From Ophthalmolycus amberensis (lineage: Eukaryota > Chordata > Actinopteri > Perciformes > Zoarcidae): DNA of 64,000 nucleotides. Of the stretch, positions 1 to 47,534 are shown piece by piece (the stretch's first letter is position 1; each line of letters begins with the position of its first letter). A program made the translations under genes and the position numbers. The stretch is taken from contig JAFEUB010001801.1 in NCBI GenBank assembly GCA_024529925.1, positions 62,001-126,000 on the forward strand. Reading direction: 5' to 3'. The notes under the pieces are model-generated. The model did not search any database. It was given only the letters and a program-made list of their open reading frames with translations, and had not been told where the DNA came from.

Positions 1-3000
1 TGCTTTGTATTGTTGAACAGCTAACTCGTTACCTTACAGCATGCATTGAGGTTTCGTCACACATCACCGAGGCTGTGAAGCGACACACTGAATTACAGTC
101 AGTGGTTTCAAACGGACGTCAGTAATTGGAGCACCACGTTTCTGCACATGAATTTGGGCACAAAGTCCGATCACTAAAAAGTGTCTCGATGCAAAGTTTC
201 ACAGACGAAGCATGGCAGTTACTTAATGCAACATTTAGGATGATGTATGACATTCATAGACAGTCACAGTGATTTATACTTATGTAACAAGCATTCCAGT
301 TAATCCCTTACAAAGTATAATCCCTAAGGCTACATGGTGAACGACAACACCGTGTTGAAATCAGCATTAGGAGAGCTAGTCAATGTTAGCCGTTAGCAGC
401 CGGTGGGATGGCTAAATAACAGAGCTAACTGCTAACGTTTACTGAGGTTGCATTGAGTTACATGATGCATTCAAGCTCTTATCAGTAAAAATTAGTATTG
501 GGGCGTAAATTACAACAGTAAAATGTCTTCAACAGCTTGTAGAATTGTGTTTCTTGCATTAAACTTGAATAAATACAGTTGTTTGAAGAGTTATATGTTA
601 TTATAGCAACACATAATATATGTTGGAGAAACAATGATGACCTGTTTAACTTCCTGTTTGTTTGTTGAAAATTATGTTCATATGAAAAACGCACAGGTAT
701 AGGATCGTCACTTGGTATCGACCGATGTGGTGTATCAACACCAAATATCCTCCCAAATGCAGTATGGTTACCAGGGGCAACATCTGGGGCCTGAGGTAAA
801 ATCAAATATCTGCGGTCTAACGAGGGTCCATTTGTCAGGACTTGGCATTTTTATTTCAAGGCCCCTGTGGGGGTGTAAGAACCACATATGCCATCAACAG
901 ATTGAATCAGTACTCATGCATATGGCATGCGGCTGTTTTGGAGCCCTTCCTGATATGTTATTGATGGAGGATTTTGCAAGAGACCTTTTGCTCCAAATAA
1001 ACTCTCGACCAGCCGCAGAACAGAGCAAATCTATAGAGACCTCGAGGGGCTGGAACATGAGGGTGTATCTGTGGCAGGGTTTCTGTTCGGAGGCTGAATA
1101 ATGAACCAGTACGTGTCCACAGTCTAGTTTAGAAAGCAGAACCTCTGCCTGTCAGTGCCTTCTGTGCCAAACTGCTGGCACCGACTCCTGAACTCAGAAG
1201 CTGAGGACATGCCCATTTTATCAGAGAGTGTGCACACTGAGTATTTCATACCCTAAAACCAGAGTTTATGTAAGGTGTTTTCAATTTAGGAATGTGCCCA
1301 TAGGCACGCTGTTAATTAGCAGTCCACACAATTGCTGTGCCCTCATCTTGTTCTATAATAAAGGTTGAAAATTAAATCCAATTCCAAAATATAGAGGGGA
1401 ATTGGTTTGCCTCAGATCATTACAATCTGGATGTTATTCCAGCATTTAGCTCATTTGCTAAGCTCTCAATGTTTTAGTGCCTCTGGGAAATGCTACACTA
1501 CTTCATAAGGAGAATCTAAAGCCACATTCCACCTGTATTATATGAGCTAAAAGTGTCTCTGGAAAACATTAACCATCGTACCAGGAGTATGGAACGTGTT
1601 GTCATTAAGAGACACTCTATGTTACTGCTGACGATGTGGTCCTTGTGGTGCAGCATTGCTCAAAGAGGAACGCAACTGGGAGTGTTTCAAGAGTTTGATT
1701 CCCTCTGGGGTCACTGAAGCTAAAAGTATATCCACTCCTCTCAGGCAATTTGGATGAAAGCCTCCACCACATATTGTATTTTAAGTGGAAATGAGTGGGA
1801 GAATGTGTAACCCATCTAATGTACAAGGCCTTTTGAACTACATACTCCAATATCCCCTGAAATGAAAGCAGCTAAAAGCACTGCACTTCCCAGAGTGCCT
1901 TGGAAATCCGACTGTGAATCCAAAAGTTTTCAATTGAATTAGTGTTGTTTGAAAATCTATAGGTAGCACATCATCATCTTTTAATCTTTAAATTATCAGA
2001 GATGTTATTATTATAATGTATATGGCTATTATTTCATCCTTTGTTTTGTTATGTATCATGTCAGTCGCTGTACATCACCTTGTTTACTGAGGCTTTTCCA
2101 GCTGTTTTCTGTTATTATCATTGTCGTACCACCTGTAAAGTCACTGCTGTTTTGTTTATGAACAAATAAAAAAATTATTAAAATGGCAAAAATCATTCAT
2201 GGCGATTATCCTGGTAATCTTTTATTTAAAAAAATCGGGCTGAACAATAATCAAACCAACATGTAAATGAGAACACCGCGTATTATTTCAATTAACGAAG
2301 ACATAAAAGACGCGTTCCCCCAAATAGGAAAGTGCTAATGAAGCTCCTATTTCAAACAAGGGTTATCGTTCTACAGTGAATCCACTTTCACACACAAGTC
2401 ACGATGGCAAACTATTGGACTATTCCATCGGTATCGTCTCACTGTTCTCTTTGCCCTTGACTGTGGCCTACAAATTCGTGTCACTGGTAAATATCACAAC
2501 AGACAATCATATCAAGGAGCTCTGGCATTCACACACAAAGAGCTGCTCTGTCCCGTCCCAGCTAGAGGTGCCATCATCGATATTGAACAACAGGAGAACA
2601 AAAGCCACTTCAACTTCATTTTCGGCGCTATATAAAGACTGGCATTTCTTAATAGGGAGGCATTGATAAATCATTCATCTCCACAGTATGTAAAAGAATA
2701 AGTCACCACCATCACTGTCTGACTGAAAGCCATCACGCACAAATTGTTTCATTGATGGAAGCACAGAGCGAGGACTGTTCTGTACGAGCATCTACAAACA
2801 CTCCTGCTCAGCTTGATGGGAAATACTAAGAGGTGTGAGATTAAAATGCAGTGTCTATCTATTTAGGAAAGGACTTAGCATAATGTGGATAACTGATTGA
2901 AATCAAAGAAAACAATTATGAGGTTCTTAGTCATCTGCAGATTAGAGACTGTTTGCACTGCAGATGGGAATCAGCAATGAATAATTATAAACAAAATGGA

Positions 3001-3106
3001 GTAGGGGTGATAAAAGATGATGTACATTGAAAATTATCCCTTGTAATGTCAAACACCACTTCAACCTTGCTTTGGAGAACACATACACACACACACACAC
3101 ATATAT

Positions 3107-3183
<77 letters not shown>

Positions 3184-3732
3184 ATGTTGTTATTCATTTT
3201 TTTTATATATATATTTTTCCATGGAGCCTGCATGCTAACTTTAGTAACTGTGGTAAGTGGTTTGGATTGAAGTCTCTGGACAAAAGTCTGTTTTCCCTCC
3301 TGGCAGAGAACTATTACCAACTTCATCTCACCATAGATGTAACCCTGCCTTCCTACATTCACAACAGACCCTGAAAGCACCCAGGAAACACAGATACATT
3401 TGGGCTCTCAATTATGAGAACACATGGGTCCCTTGGGCGGAATTCCCTATTCAGTCCCCCCCCCCACCTCTGCACTAACATGCCATCTAACAGCAGAGCT
3501 GCGGTGCTGCACTTTCTCTACACTCACTTAACATCCCGCCTGAAGACAAGATACGCCTGGTCCCCTTTCAGGTAATGGAATAATGCAATTTAAAGAAGAG
3601 GGAGAAACACAAGGAGCGTTATCAAAAGGATCGCTCAGCAACAGAGCATTATACTTTGCATGGTGATTAATATGATGCTGCAGCAATAAACAACATGCCC
3701 ATATGTGTGCAATATGTTCTTTCTTTACTTAC
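1..3732 (-). other. Partial intron after the Ig3-start exon
   Basis: This is the start of the cntn5 intron that follows the exon ending at 3733; it runs off the left edge. It begins with a strong donor, GTAAGT. I looked on the minus strand for the rest of Ig3 and did not find it, so the next exon is outside the window. The only clear content is the CA/AT microsatellite at 3081-3183. Around 690-760 there is a stretch with short self-complementary words (TGGTG...CACCA) that may be old transposon sequence, but I cannot name it. Confidence 0.75.
3081..3183. repeat. (CA)n-(AT)n compound microsatellite
   Basis: About 25 bases of CA-rich repeat run into roughly 70 bases of uninterrupted AT dinucleotides. 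Translation gives Ile-Tyr repeats in several frames, which are artefacts. Pure AT tracts of this length can extrude cruciforms and are often mis-sized in assemblies. Intronic, with no apparent function. Confidence 0.97.
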
Positions 3733-38483
<34,751 letters not shown>

Positions 38484-38518
38484 CTGCAAACAGAGAGACA
38501 GGAGAGAGTTGGTCGGAG

Positions 38519-38545
38519 CACACACACACACACACACACACACAC
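38519..38545 (-). repeat. (CA)n tract, (TG)n in the transcript, next to splice acceptor
   Basis: About 13 CA units on the plus strand, read as (UG)n in the cntn5 pre-mRNA. The tract ends 35 bases upstream of the signal-peptide exon. UG repeats close to an acceptor are binding sites for TDP-43; the CFTR exon 9 case is the known example of such a tract reducing exon inclusion. Its effect here is inference. Confidence 0.95.
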
Positions 38546-39609
38546 TTCTGGTTATCGCATACATCCGGATCCACACTGTAAACCTCCAAATCACTAAGTG
38601 ACATCTTTCATATGAATCGTACAAATTATAGCTCCACCACACTATGTCATGTAAAAGAATACAATAGGTTTGTGACGAGGAAGAGAAGCTTGTGAAGTCA
38701 ACAGAGTATTTCTTGTTATTTATAGAACAAATCGTATGTGGAACAAAAGCATTATTAGCCAAACGCTCTCTAATCCCCTGCAGTCCCGGCTCTTTATAGA
38801 TTCCCCAAATAATAACGTGACTGTTGTGAGTCCTTTGCTGAGAAAAATCACACATTTCATGGAATCGTGAATCCCACAGCACTGACTGATTGGAGGATGA
38901 AGGACGATTGCTAATTTTATCATATCCTAGATTCCAATGTATTCATATCGCAACTCAGCGTATTTGTGTCCAAACTTTACACTTCAATGCGACCACGACA
39001 TATTTCGTGGTCGAAGGAAAAACGACGGATCCACACATTTCTTTGCCTCTGAAGTTTTTCACAATAAAAGTCCCACATTATTTTTGCTGCTTACTCTTCT
39101 TCCCTGTTCTTCTATTAGTAGACTTGATGTATTGAAGGATTACCACTAACAAAGCTCTGCTGATTCTGTGATTTATACATTCTTCATAATAAAAGTCCAC
39201 CTTCATTTTGTTATTTAAAAGCTTTTATTTTGGAGCACCAAGATCAGGAAAATGTCGGTTTTTAATCAGCAGTAAATGAACAGGACTCAGACAGCAGGTC
39301 TCAGCTGTGCATCAGGAGAGGAACTCCGGCCAGATGGGAGGAAGATGGAGACCTGCGTTTGATAGATTGTCTGGATTGTCCCCACATGCTGTCCACATTG
39401 AGATCCGAATTCATTGCGAGCCAGGCCACCTCGGCAAGTGGTCTGGCTGATCGGATCCCAATAAGAGCAGGATCTGATTTTCAAGGCGTACAGATTTGAC
39501 TGGGGCGATGCGACACGGCATGATCGAGTGTCCCAAATCGCAACCTTTAAAGCTTACTTTACAAAGTAAAAGGATGATTGATATTTGAAGTTATTTAAAT
39601 AGGTTGCTG

Positions 39610-39629
39610 ACACACACACACACACACAC
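39610..39629. repeat. (CA)n short microsatellite
   Basis: Ten CA units in the 5' intron. Confidence 0.93.
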
Positions 39630-42281
39630 GTTCAGAGTATCAAACTGGCCTCTGTATGCTCCAAACACAGTGCGAATAGGAACACAGCCCTTTGGCTTGG
39701 AGTGTGAGGAATGTGTAGCTGCTGCATAAAGGACTCTGAACAAACACTCCATGTACCTTTCTAGTATCCCACTATTATTCCCAAAATGAATGCAGTCGTC
39801 TACATGACCATTTCAGCACAGCAAGGTGTCCCAGGAATAATGGACGAGATGGAGCCTCTGCGTAGCGGGATGGCCTTGACTTTGTGATTTTCTGTATCAG
39901 GACACTTCTGAGCACATTCTTACACTCACACCGTACACACTGTCTTCAAATCACTTTTCTTTTTTAAAAGTTTGAGGTTCGTTTGACCTGTTTGGCTCGA
40001 CATTGTTGCTGCTATGTTTATCCAGATGGTTTGTTACACAGAACCCTCTGAGAAGCCCTTGTTGGAAACTGTTTGCAAAGGGGCAGACACTTTCAAAAAA
40101 CTACTTGGATGATGATTGGATGAACCGTCTTTCAATCAAACTCTTACAGAAGTCAATCGTGAGAAGAGTGAATCTCATCATTTCAACTAATAAATACTCC
40201 AGTTCTGATATAACGGATGCTATTGTAGCATCTACGCTAACCTACGAACCGGCACACTCATTTAAGCCACGCCCCTTGCTGCCAGTGGCCCCACACAGGA
40301 CTCTGATTGGTCTGAACCACTGGTCGCAAACGCATTACTCAAAGCCCGTCAAGATGGATTTTCATGCAATCTCGTGTTCCCGCGATTCCCACGCGGCGTC
40401 GTGATGTTGCAAGAATCCTGCTGCCGTGCAATTTAAAACATGATTACTTGCATTCTAATAAACATTGCACTGAGTTAGAACACAGGTGGGACACGACGTT
40501 CATACATCACTATCAGACACGCCCCTCCGTGCACACACCCTGACAACGGGAGTTGCTCGTGCAGCTGCAAGGATGTAGTCTTTCATCAACGGACCCCTAC
40601 CAGGTGCCAGGGGGTGCAACGGATCACAAAAGTCCCGGATGGATCAGGGGAAAAATCAGGGAGCAAGTATAACTTTTAGAGATGAGCTGGTCAGATGTTT
40701 TCCCCTGCCGATAAAGATTGCCGATCGTCAACGAGCCACTTCGGTCAATACAGACTGTTTTTCTGAATAAAAAAGTGTATTATAAGCTGCTTAGAACTCG
40801 TGTTTGGAAGTTAAACAGGTCTTATCTCTCCGTAATTACTCCCCAGCTATTTATATATTGCTGTGAAAACATCTCATTCAAACAGCTGTACAAAGGTATC
40901 TATTTGAACACATCATGATACCATCATAGTTTACCTTCGCCCCTCTCTGTACAGATCAGCTATAGTCCGTGTAGAATAATCCCATTCACTGCCTTCAGTC
41001 AGATCGTCTTGAGCCATCCATTCCAAGCAAAACGCAACCCAGTCCTAACATTGAGGCTTCCATGATATTCTCCTGCTATTATCTTCAACAGCTCAGCATC
41101 AAAACCTGACCGTGATAACAAACACTGGCATTCAGGTGAACATTGAGTGTGAAACACTGCATCTGGATGTACGGATGCCATCCTATCTACAAACAATGCT
41201 AATGGGAAACATTGCTGATCTGTATAAAAAAAAGAGCAAGATCAGCTGAGCTTGTTATTCTCATCCAGCGCCATTCATCGCCACGCAAAGAGCAGTACTT
41301 TATCAGCCTCTTTGTCAACATGTTTAAATGTATGCTCCCTCTCTCTCCTCCCCTCTTGTCTCACTAACGGTCTCTCTCGTCTTCATTTCGCTCGTCTGTC
41401 ATGTAGATCATTAATACGGTGGCACAGGCAGCTCTGTTGGTTGAGGGAAGCATGTCCAGATCCAGCAGGACTCGTCTCACATTCATCATTCATGCCTCCT
41501 TTTGTCTCGGCCTCACCTCGATTGCTCCCTCTTCTCCCACAATGCACCAGCCGTAGAGCTATTGGCTTAAACAATTAGCGACTTAGCAATTAGGCGGTTA
41601 TCCAGAAAAAGGAAAAGAAACAGAGATAAGCAAACACAATTATCCATTTCCGTCGTTGCAGTATGCAATGTTTTTGCTGTCTTTTCTCAGGTTTCTCAAT
41701 CTGCTATGTTTAAGCCTTTTCTCTGCAGCTGGAGATAATTGAACAAACTTCTCAATGTGAACTCTCTTTGCTCACCGATGCAAAGAACTAAATAGTTGAA
41801 GATTGGCTGTCTAGACAGCTGTCTGCCCAGGCTGCTCTTCTTTTTGTCAACAGGTTCTCACGCGGCTTTTCACCTCACCGTCGCCCTCCACTCCGCACAC
41901 TTATAAAAATAAGAGCTGGCTGAGTGACGGAACATGAGCGGAGGCCTATTGGATACACTGAAAGCACACAGGTCACCTCGGGAATGGAGGCCTCCCCTGC
42001 CCCTGTCTCGCAGCACTTTACTTCCTGGCTGCGTAGGTCAGAGTGTTGGCAGACAAACCCCTGGGTACGTGTTGGACCGAGCAGCCTCCACATCAGGCCT
42101 CGTGGGAACCGGGAGGCAGAAGCACATCTATTTCCCACAGAAAACCCACCTCTGGCCTGCAGTGTGTGTTTGTTGAAGGAACACAAGAGAACACAAAGTC
42201 CAAGAACATGTTCCCGTTAAGAGGATTGTCATAAAAACTGCAAGTTGGCACGTTTGTCTTGGTTGGTTTGGTTGGTTCTGT

Positions 42282-44609
42282 AAAGGCAAGGCAAGGCATG
42301 GCAAGGCAAGTTTATTTGTATAGCACATTTCAACAACAAGGTAATTCAAAGTGCTTCACATAAAACCATTAAAAGCATCAAAACACAAGGCAAAAGAAAA
42401 GGAGATTTCAAAAACAATTAAAAAACAGTGTAAGAAATAAAATGCAGTAGTAAAATGCAGAAATGCAGGAAATTGATTAATATATTAATTGAACGTGGTT
42501 CAATTAAAGGCAGCAGCAAACAGAAAGGTCTTCAATCTTGATTTAAATGAGCTGAGGGTCTCAGCAGACCTGCAGCTTTCTGGGACTTTTCCAGATATGT
42601 GGAGCAGAAAAACTGAACGCTGCTTCTCCATGTTTAGTTCTGACTCTGGGAACAGAAAGTAGACCGGTCCCAGACGACCTGAGGGGTCGGGATGGTTCAT
42701 AAGGTAGTAGCAGATCGGAGATGTATTTTGGTCCCAAACCATTCAGTGCTTTGTAAACCAACAGCAGGATTTTAAAGTCAATTCTTTGTTGGACAGGAAG
42801 CCAGTGCAAAGACCTCAGAACTGGAGTGATGTGGTCCACCCTCCTGGTCTTAGTGAGGACTCGAGCTGCAGCGTTCTGAATCAGCTGCAGCTTTCTGACG
42901 GATTTTTTACAGAGACCTGTAAACACACCGTTACAGTAGTCCAGTCTGCTGAAGATAAATGCGTGGACAAGTTTTTCCAAATCCTGTTGAGACATAAGTC
43001 CTCTAATCCTTGATATATTCTTCAGGTGATAGTAGGCTGATTTTGTAATTGTCTTGATATGGCTGTTCAGGTTGAGGTCTGAATCCATAACTACACCTAG
43101 ATTTCTGGCTTGGTTTGTGGGGTTTAACATCAGTGACTGAAGCTGAGCGGTGATTTTCAATTGTTCGTCCTTGGTACCAAAAACAATTACTTCTGTTTTA
43201 TCTTTGTTTAATTGAAGAAAATTCTGGCACATCCAGTTGTTGATTTGTTCAATGCAGTTACCCAGCCCTTGTATGGGATTATAGTCCCCTGGTGACATAG
43301 TTATGTAGATTTGTGTGTCGTCTGCATAATTATGATAACACACTTTGTTGTTTTCCATAATCTGAGCTAGTGGAAGCATGTAGATGTTGAACAGAGGAGG
43401 CCCCAGTATTGAACCTTGGGGAACACCACATGTCATTTTAGTCAGCTCTGATGTGTAATCAGCTACAGACACAAAGTATTCTCGGCCCTTCAAGTAGGAT
43501 TCAAACCAGTTAAGTGCTGTGCCAGAGAGTCCCACCCAGATTTTTAGTCTTTCTAGGAGTATGGCATGGTCGACCGTGTCGAATGCAGCACTGAGATCTA
43601 GTAACACTAAGACTGAACTTCTGCCATTGTCTATGTTTAAGTGGATGTCGTTGAAAACCTTAACAAGAGCAGTTTCAGTGCTGTGGTGCTGTCGAAAGCC
43701 TGACTGGAAAACATCAAAGCAGTTATTTACGGCCAAGAAGTCGGTCAGCTGTTGGAAAACCGCTTTTTCAATTATTTTACTTAAAAATGGGAGGTTTGAT
43801 ATTGGCCTATAATTTTTCATCGTTGCGGAGTCTAAACTAGCTTTCTTTAGGAGTGGTTTAATAACTGCAGTTTTTAGGGCTTGTGGGAAGACACCTGAGA
43901 GAAGGGATGTGTTTACAATTTGTAAAAGATCAGTGGTCATGCAGTTTGAAATATTTTTGAAAAAGTGTGTTGGTAGAATATCCAAGCAGCAGGAGGATGA
44001 CTTCAGATGTTGTATGATGTCTTCTAGGCTTCTACGGTCGATTGAATGAAATTGTGTCATGATATTTGAATGGATGTTAGATCGGGACAACACATATCCT
44101 GTGGTTGATGTGGAGGCACTGACTGCTTGTCTAATTTTCTGAATTTTGTCAGTAAAAAAGGTGGCAAATTGATTGCATGCCCAGGTGGATTGGAGTTCAG
44201 CAGCTACCGACACTGGAGGGTTTGTTAGCCTGTCGACGGTAGCAAATAAGGCGCGTGTATTGTTCTTGTTTTTGGTTATGATGTCAGAGAAGAATGACTG
44301 CCTTGCATTTCTAAGTTCCAAATTATAATTGCGAAGTCTCTCTTTATAGATGTCACAGTGAACCTGGAGATTAGTTTTTCGCCACCTGCGCTCAGCTTTC
44401 CGACACTCTCGTTTCTCTATTTTGACCAGCGTAGCATTTCTCCAAGGAGATCTTTGCTTACCCGAGACAACCTTCACTTTAGTGGGTGCAATGGCATCAA
44501 TAATATTTTTAACTTTAAAATTGAAGCCATCTACAAGCTCATTGACTGAGAGACAAGAGAGGCCTCGTATGGCCTGTATGAGGCCTGTATGATTGCCAAG
44601 TAGTTTATT
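42282..44609 (-). mobile_element. L2/Maui-like LINE, 5'-truncated
   Basis: This is a non-LTR retrotransposon on the minus strand. Its 3' end carries the fish L2 tail (TTTATTTGTATAGCACATTT read on the plus strand after the GGCAA repeats) and a (GGCAA)n-type terminal repeat at 42282-42310. Upstream in the element lies a long reverse transcriptase frame. The endonuclease domain is missing except for its final residues (IAPTKVKVV...PWRN), so the copy is 5'-truncated near 44.55-44.61 kb, the usual result of incomplete target-primed reverse transcription. No target duplication could be defined because both borders are fuzzy. Confidence 0.9.
42500..44609 (-). pseudogene. L2-type reverse transcriptase, near-intact, one frameshift
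   Basis: The frame is open from an upstream stop at 44610-44612 down to 42561, about 683 codons. Reverse transcriptase motifs are in order: NYRPISNLPFLSKIIEKAV, FQSGFRQHHSTETAL, the catalytic-Asp motif DLSAAFDTVDH, CGVPQGSILGP, and the active site YADD at 43317-43328. After SAPHIW the frame runs into a stop at 42561, while the expected family C-terminus (AETLSSFKSRLKTFLFAAAFN-like, ending at 42500) continues in another frame. A short indel at about 42575-42600 is the only break I see. No start codon or endonuclease, hence a dead copy, but young-looking. Confidence 0.9.
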
Positions 44610-46088
44610 TCATGCAATTATAATATGTTTACTGTAACTGCGGGTACTTTGTGTGTTAAAACTGTTTTGCCTTTATTTTACTCATAATGTGGAACAAGTT
44701 GTTGTTGTAACATCACCATACGACCATTATGAGCTCAGAAAAAGGAGAGAAAACCTCCCGCCTGTCTGCGAACACAGCGAACGCGAGAGTTATTGATGAA
44801 GTTAACTTATTCAGGGCAGAGTTTTTGTTTCTTTGTTGTTTGTCTGCTAGTTTTTTGATGTTGCTCCATGAGAGGACATGAAGACATGTGAACGTCAGAG
44901 CGAAGCGTGGACTATTTATGACCAGTGTGGGAAAAAACAGCCATGTTGGAAATGCCAACATGACAAAATGGATTGTGTGGCAGGAGCAGTTTTGGAACAT
45001 TATAGTGATTTAAAAAATGCAAAGAAGTCTTTTGGGGGCATTTTGAGATGACTTGTTTTGAGTTTTACTGCATCATAATATTATATTTTGCATTATAATT
45101 AGTGATAGACTAATGTTGCTGCTGGTAAATGTGACACAGAAAATCATTCTCAAGTAATTCACTTCAGCCTGAACAATTACTGTACTTCTGTAAGAGTAAC
45201 AATGCATCTTCAGATCTACACAATACACACATGGATGACATGGTCCAAAATAAGTCAAAGTTGACCTTTTAAAATGCAACGGCTAGTTTCATTTTTACCC
45301 TTTCATTTCGGATTGAAATAGCTAATTGTCTACTGCTGCAACAAGGACATGATCCCTCACCGGCTTCTCTGGTCATTGCCAATTGTGTTTAGAAGTAGAA
45401 GATATTTTTAAAGTTTAAAAATGGAATTCTCAGAAATGTAACAGCTCTTCATGTGTAGTGGACATTTGTACAGTTTAGAGGCAATCTTCTTCAATTTGGG
45501 AGGAGTGGTGTTTGTTGTAAAGTGCCAAACACAACCTTATCTAACAGCGTCCCCCAGCATCAAGCATGTCTGCCGTGCACAGCTGATTAACAACTTGAAG
45601 AGCTGCACTGCTCGGCCGACAGTCCGACAGCACAATGGGTAGTTTGAGCTGAAATGTTTCATGGCTTGCACACAAGCCAGGTGCACGAGGATAATCTATT
45701 TACGGATTAGGAAGACGGAGAATTCAGATTTCACATTGCTATCAACATTTACCCGTCGTTGTAATATCAGTGTTGAAAATGCAACGGCAGAGATACAAAA
45801 CAGCTGCAAAGTACACGCCGTGATTACAGTAAATGTAGATACAAAATGATATGCATTATCCTGAAAATACTAGGCTACCACTTTAGTGGCTGTGACAGTA
45901 AGTGAGGTTTTGAGATGGGAAGTATTTATCAGAGCAAGGGTCTCCTGTGTGTATCAAATATAAAGTTGGTCTGCACTCAGACAACTTACAGTTCACTCTC
46001 CTTGAATGCTCGGTGTCTCACAGGACTCTGCCAGACATGTCCTTTGTGGTCTCAGCTTTCACTTTCCAGTCAACCATATACTTTATAC

Positions 46089-46100
46089 GGGGGGGGGGGG
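46089..46100. repeat. Poly-G tract, 12 bases
   Basis: Twelve consecutive G on the plus strand, intronic. Confidence 0.9.
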
Positions 46101-47061
46101 ATGGTAGAGTCCTTTTCGATTCACAAGACGAGACAAAAACCCACGCAAAGCATAGAGGCTTAGAGCACAATGGCATTGAAAAGTGGACAGTCCACGAGCT
46201 ATACAGACAATATTGTTTTAATTTGAATATCCTTTAAAATAAAGTGGCCACTCTTCTTATGAATGCATACCAGCTGTTACGCAGACCTAATCTACTGAAA
46301 CCGGTCCAGGAGAGGAGTCGTATATATCAGAGGAACGATTACTTATGTTTCCCTGGAAGCGGAATCTCCTCCGATTTGCTCTTTCGTGGAGTACTCTTCA
46401 AAAACAGAGCACACTCCACAGTATCCTGGAAGTCTTCCAGCGGTGTGTCGTGCCCATTAGCGGGCTGGAGGAGCTGGATTCTGCCATGCTTCAGTCCGGG
46501 CGATCACCGCCCAGACAGATGGTTATTAATGGGGGTAGAGCGCAGGGTGCAACGAGGTGCACCGAGGGCTCTGAACGCGATGCTTCTACTTCGTGTCATG
46601 CCGGTGTTCCCACGCAGACATTGTTTTTCACCTGGCTGAGGGTCGGACAAACCAAGTCACACACATATCGCCTGGTCATCACAGCAGCTGCGTTGTTATC
46701 AATACGAGACAGCAAGTGTGTGAATGAACTGCAGTGTGCGCCTTTAATTTGTATTTTTTACGAGTACTGTGCTAGTATATGTACCGTGTTTGCCAGCACT
46801 AATACTTTGTGTAGTACTGGGGAAATTCACCAACCTGTTGAGGTGTGAATCTTGCAGTATCTCACCATTCCATTTTCCATTCTTGGGGTCACGAACTGAT
46901 TCAAAAAACGATTTTCGATTCAAAGCGGAAATTGAAGCAGTGTGGCAAATGATGGCATTAGGGCAGAGTAACATATGTTTAAGATTATGGAGCTTTGATA
47001 TTTAAGAGGTTCTATCTACTGATTGCAATAACGTAAACACACAAAGGCCAAAGCTATTCAT

Positions 47062-47534
47062 TAGGGGTATAACGGTTCACAAAATTCACGGTTGGGTTCG
47101 GTACGATACAGTGGAGCCACGGTTCGGTACGTTTCGGTACAGTAGAAAACTATAAATGCCAGAGAAATGTACTTGATTTTAAAATATATTTATTCATTAC
47201 AACTAACATCATAAAGTTATTCTTTGACTTTGAACAATGATGGAACTATACCTGAGTGACCCATCTTCTGGGGTGTCTTCTTAGCAACACATAAGCATAA
47301 AAAACAAAAACTGCTCCTTAATGTTATGTAGTATTGTTACTTACATCTTGCTTACATCTTGTATTGTTACTTACATCTTGCAAAAGACATTTTTAATCTC
47401 AATGGGACTACCTGGTTAAATAAAGATACAAATAAAAATACAAATTTTCAAATGTATTCGGTTCGTCATGCGTACCGAACCGTGAGCCTCGTACCGAAAG
47501 GTTCAATACGAATACGCGCATCGTTACACCCCTA
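47062..47534. mobile_element. Non-autonomous hAT element, 473 bp
   Basis: The left end TAGGGGTATAACGGTTCAC and the right end in reverse complement (TAGGGGTGTAACGATGCGC) form an imperfect terminal inverted repeat. Flanks CTATTCAT (47054-47061) and CTATTTAT (47535-47542) match at seven of eight bases, an aged 8-bp target duplication. Subterminal CGGTTCGGTACG-like words at both sides are typical of fish hAT MITEs. No transposase remains. It may itself sit inside an older element: ACGATTTTCGATTCA (about 46910) and GTGAATCGATTCAGACTC (about 47742) flank it. Confidence 0.85.

Noticed and set aside
3027..3374. Open frames rich in Ile-Tyr across the AT microsatellite (also at 19157-19587)
   Set aside because: They are translations of a dinucleotide repeat in several frames on both strands, with no real coding content.
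40600..40740. Possible further hAT end (GGGTGCAACGGATCACAAAA)
   Set aside because: Only one end-like sequence is visible; no partner end or target duplication was found.
46244..46848. Overlapping plus-strand frames of 131 and 167 codons
   Set aside because: No recognisable motif; two long frames overlap in the same strand and neither has splice or start evidence. The region is moderately GC-rich, which lengthens chance frames.
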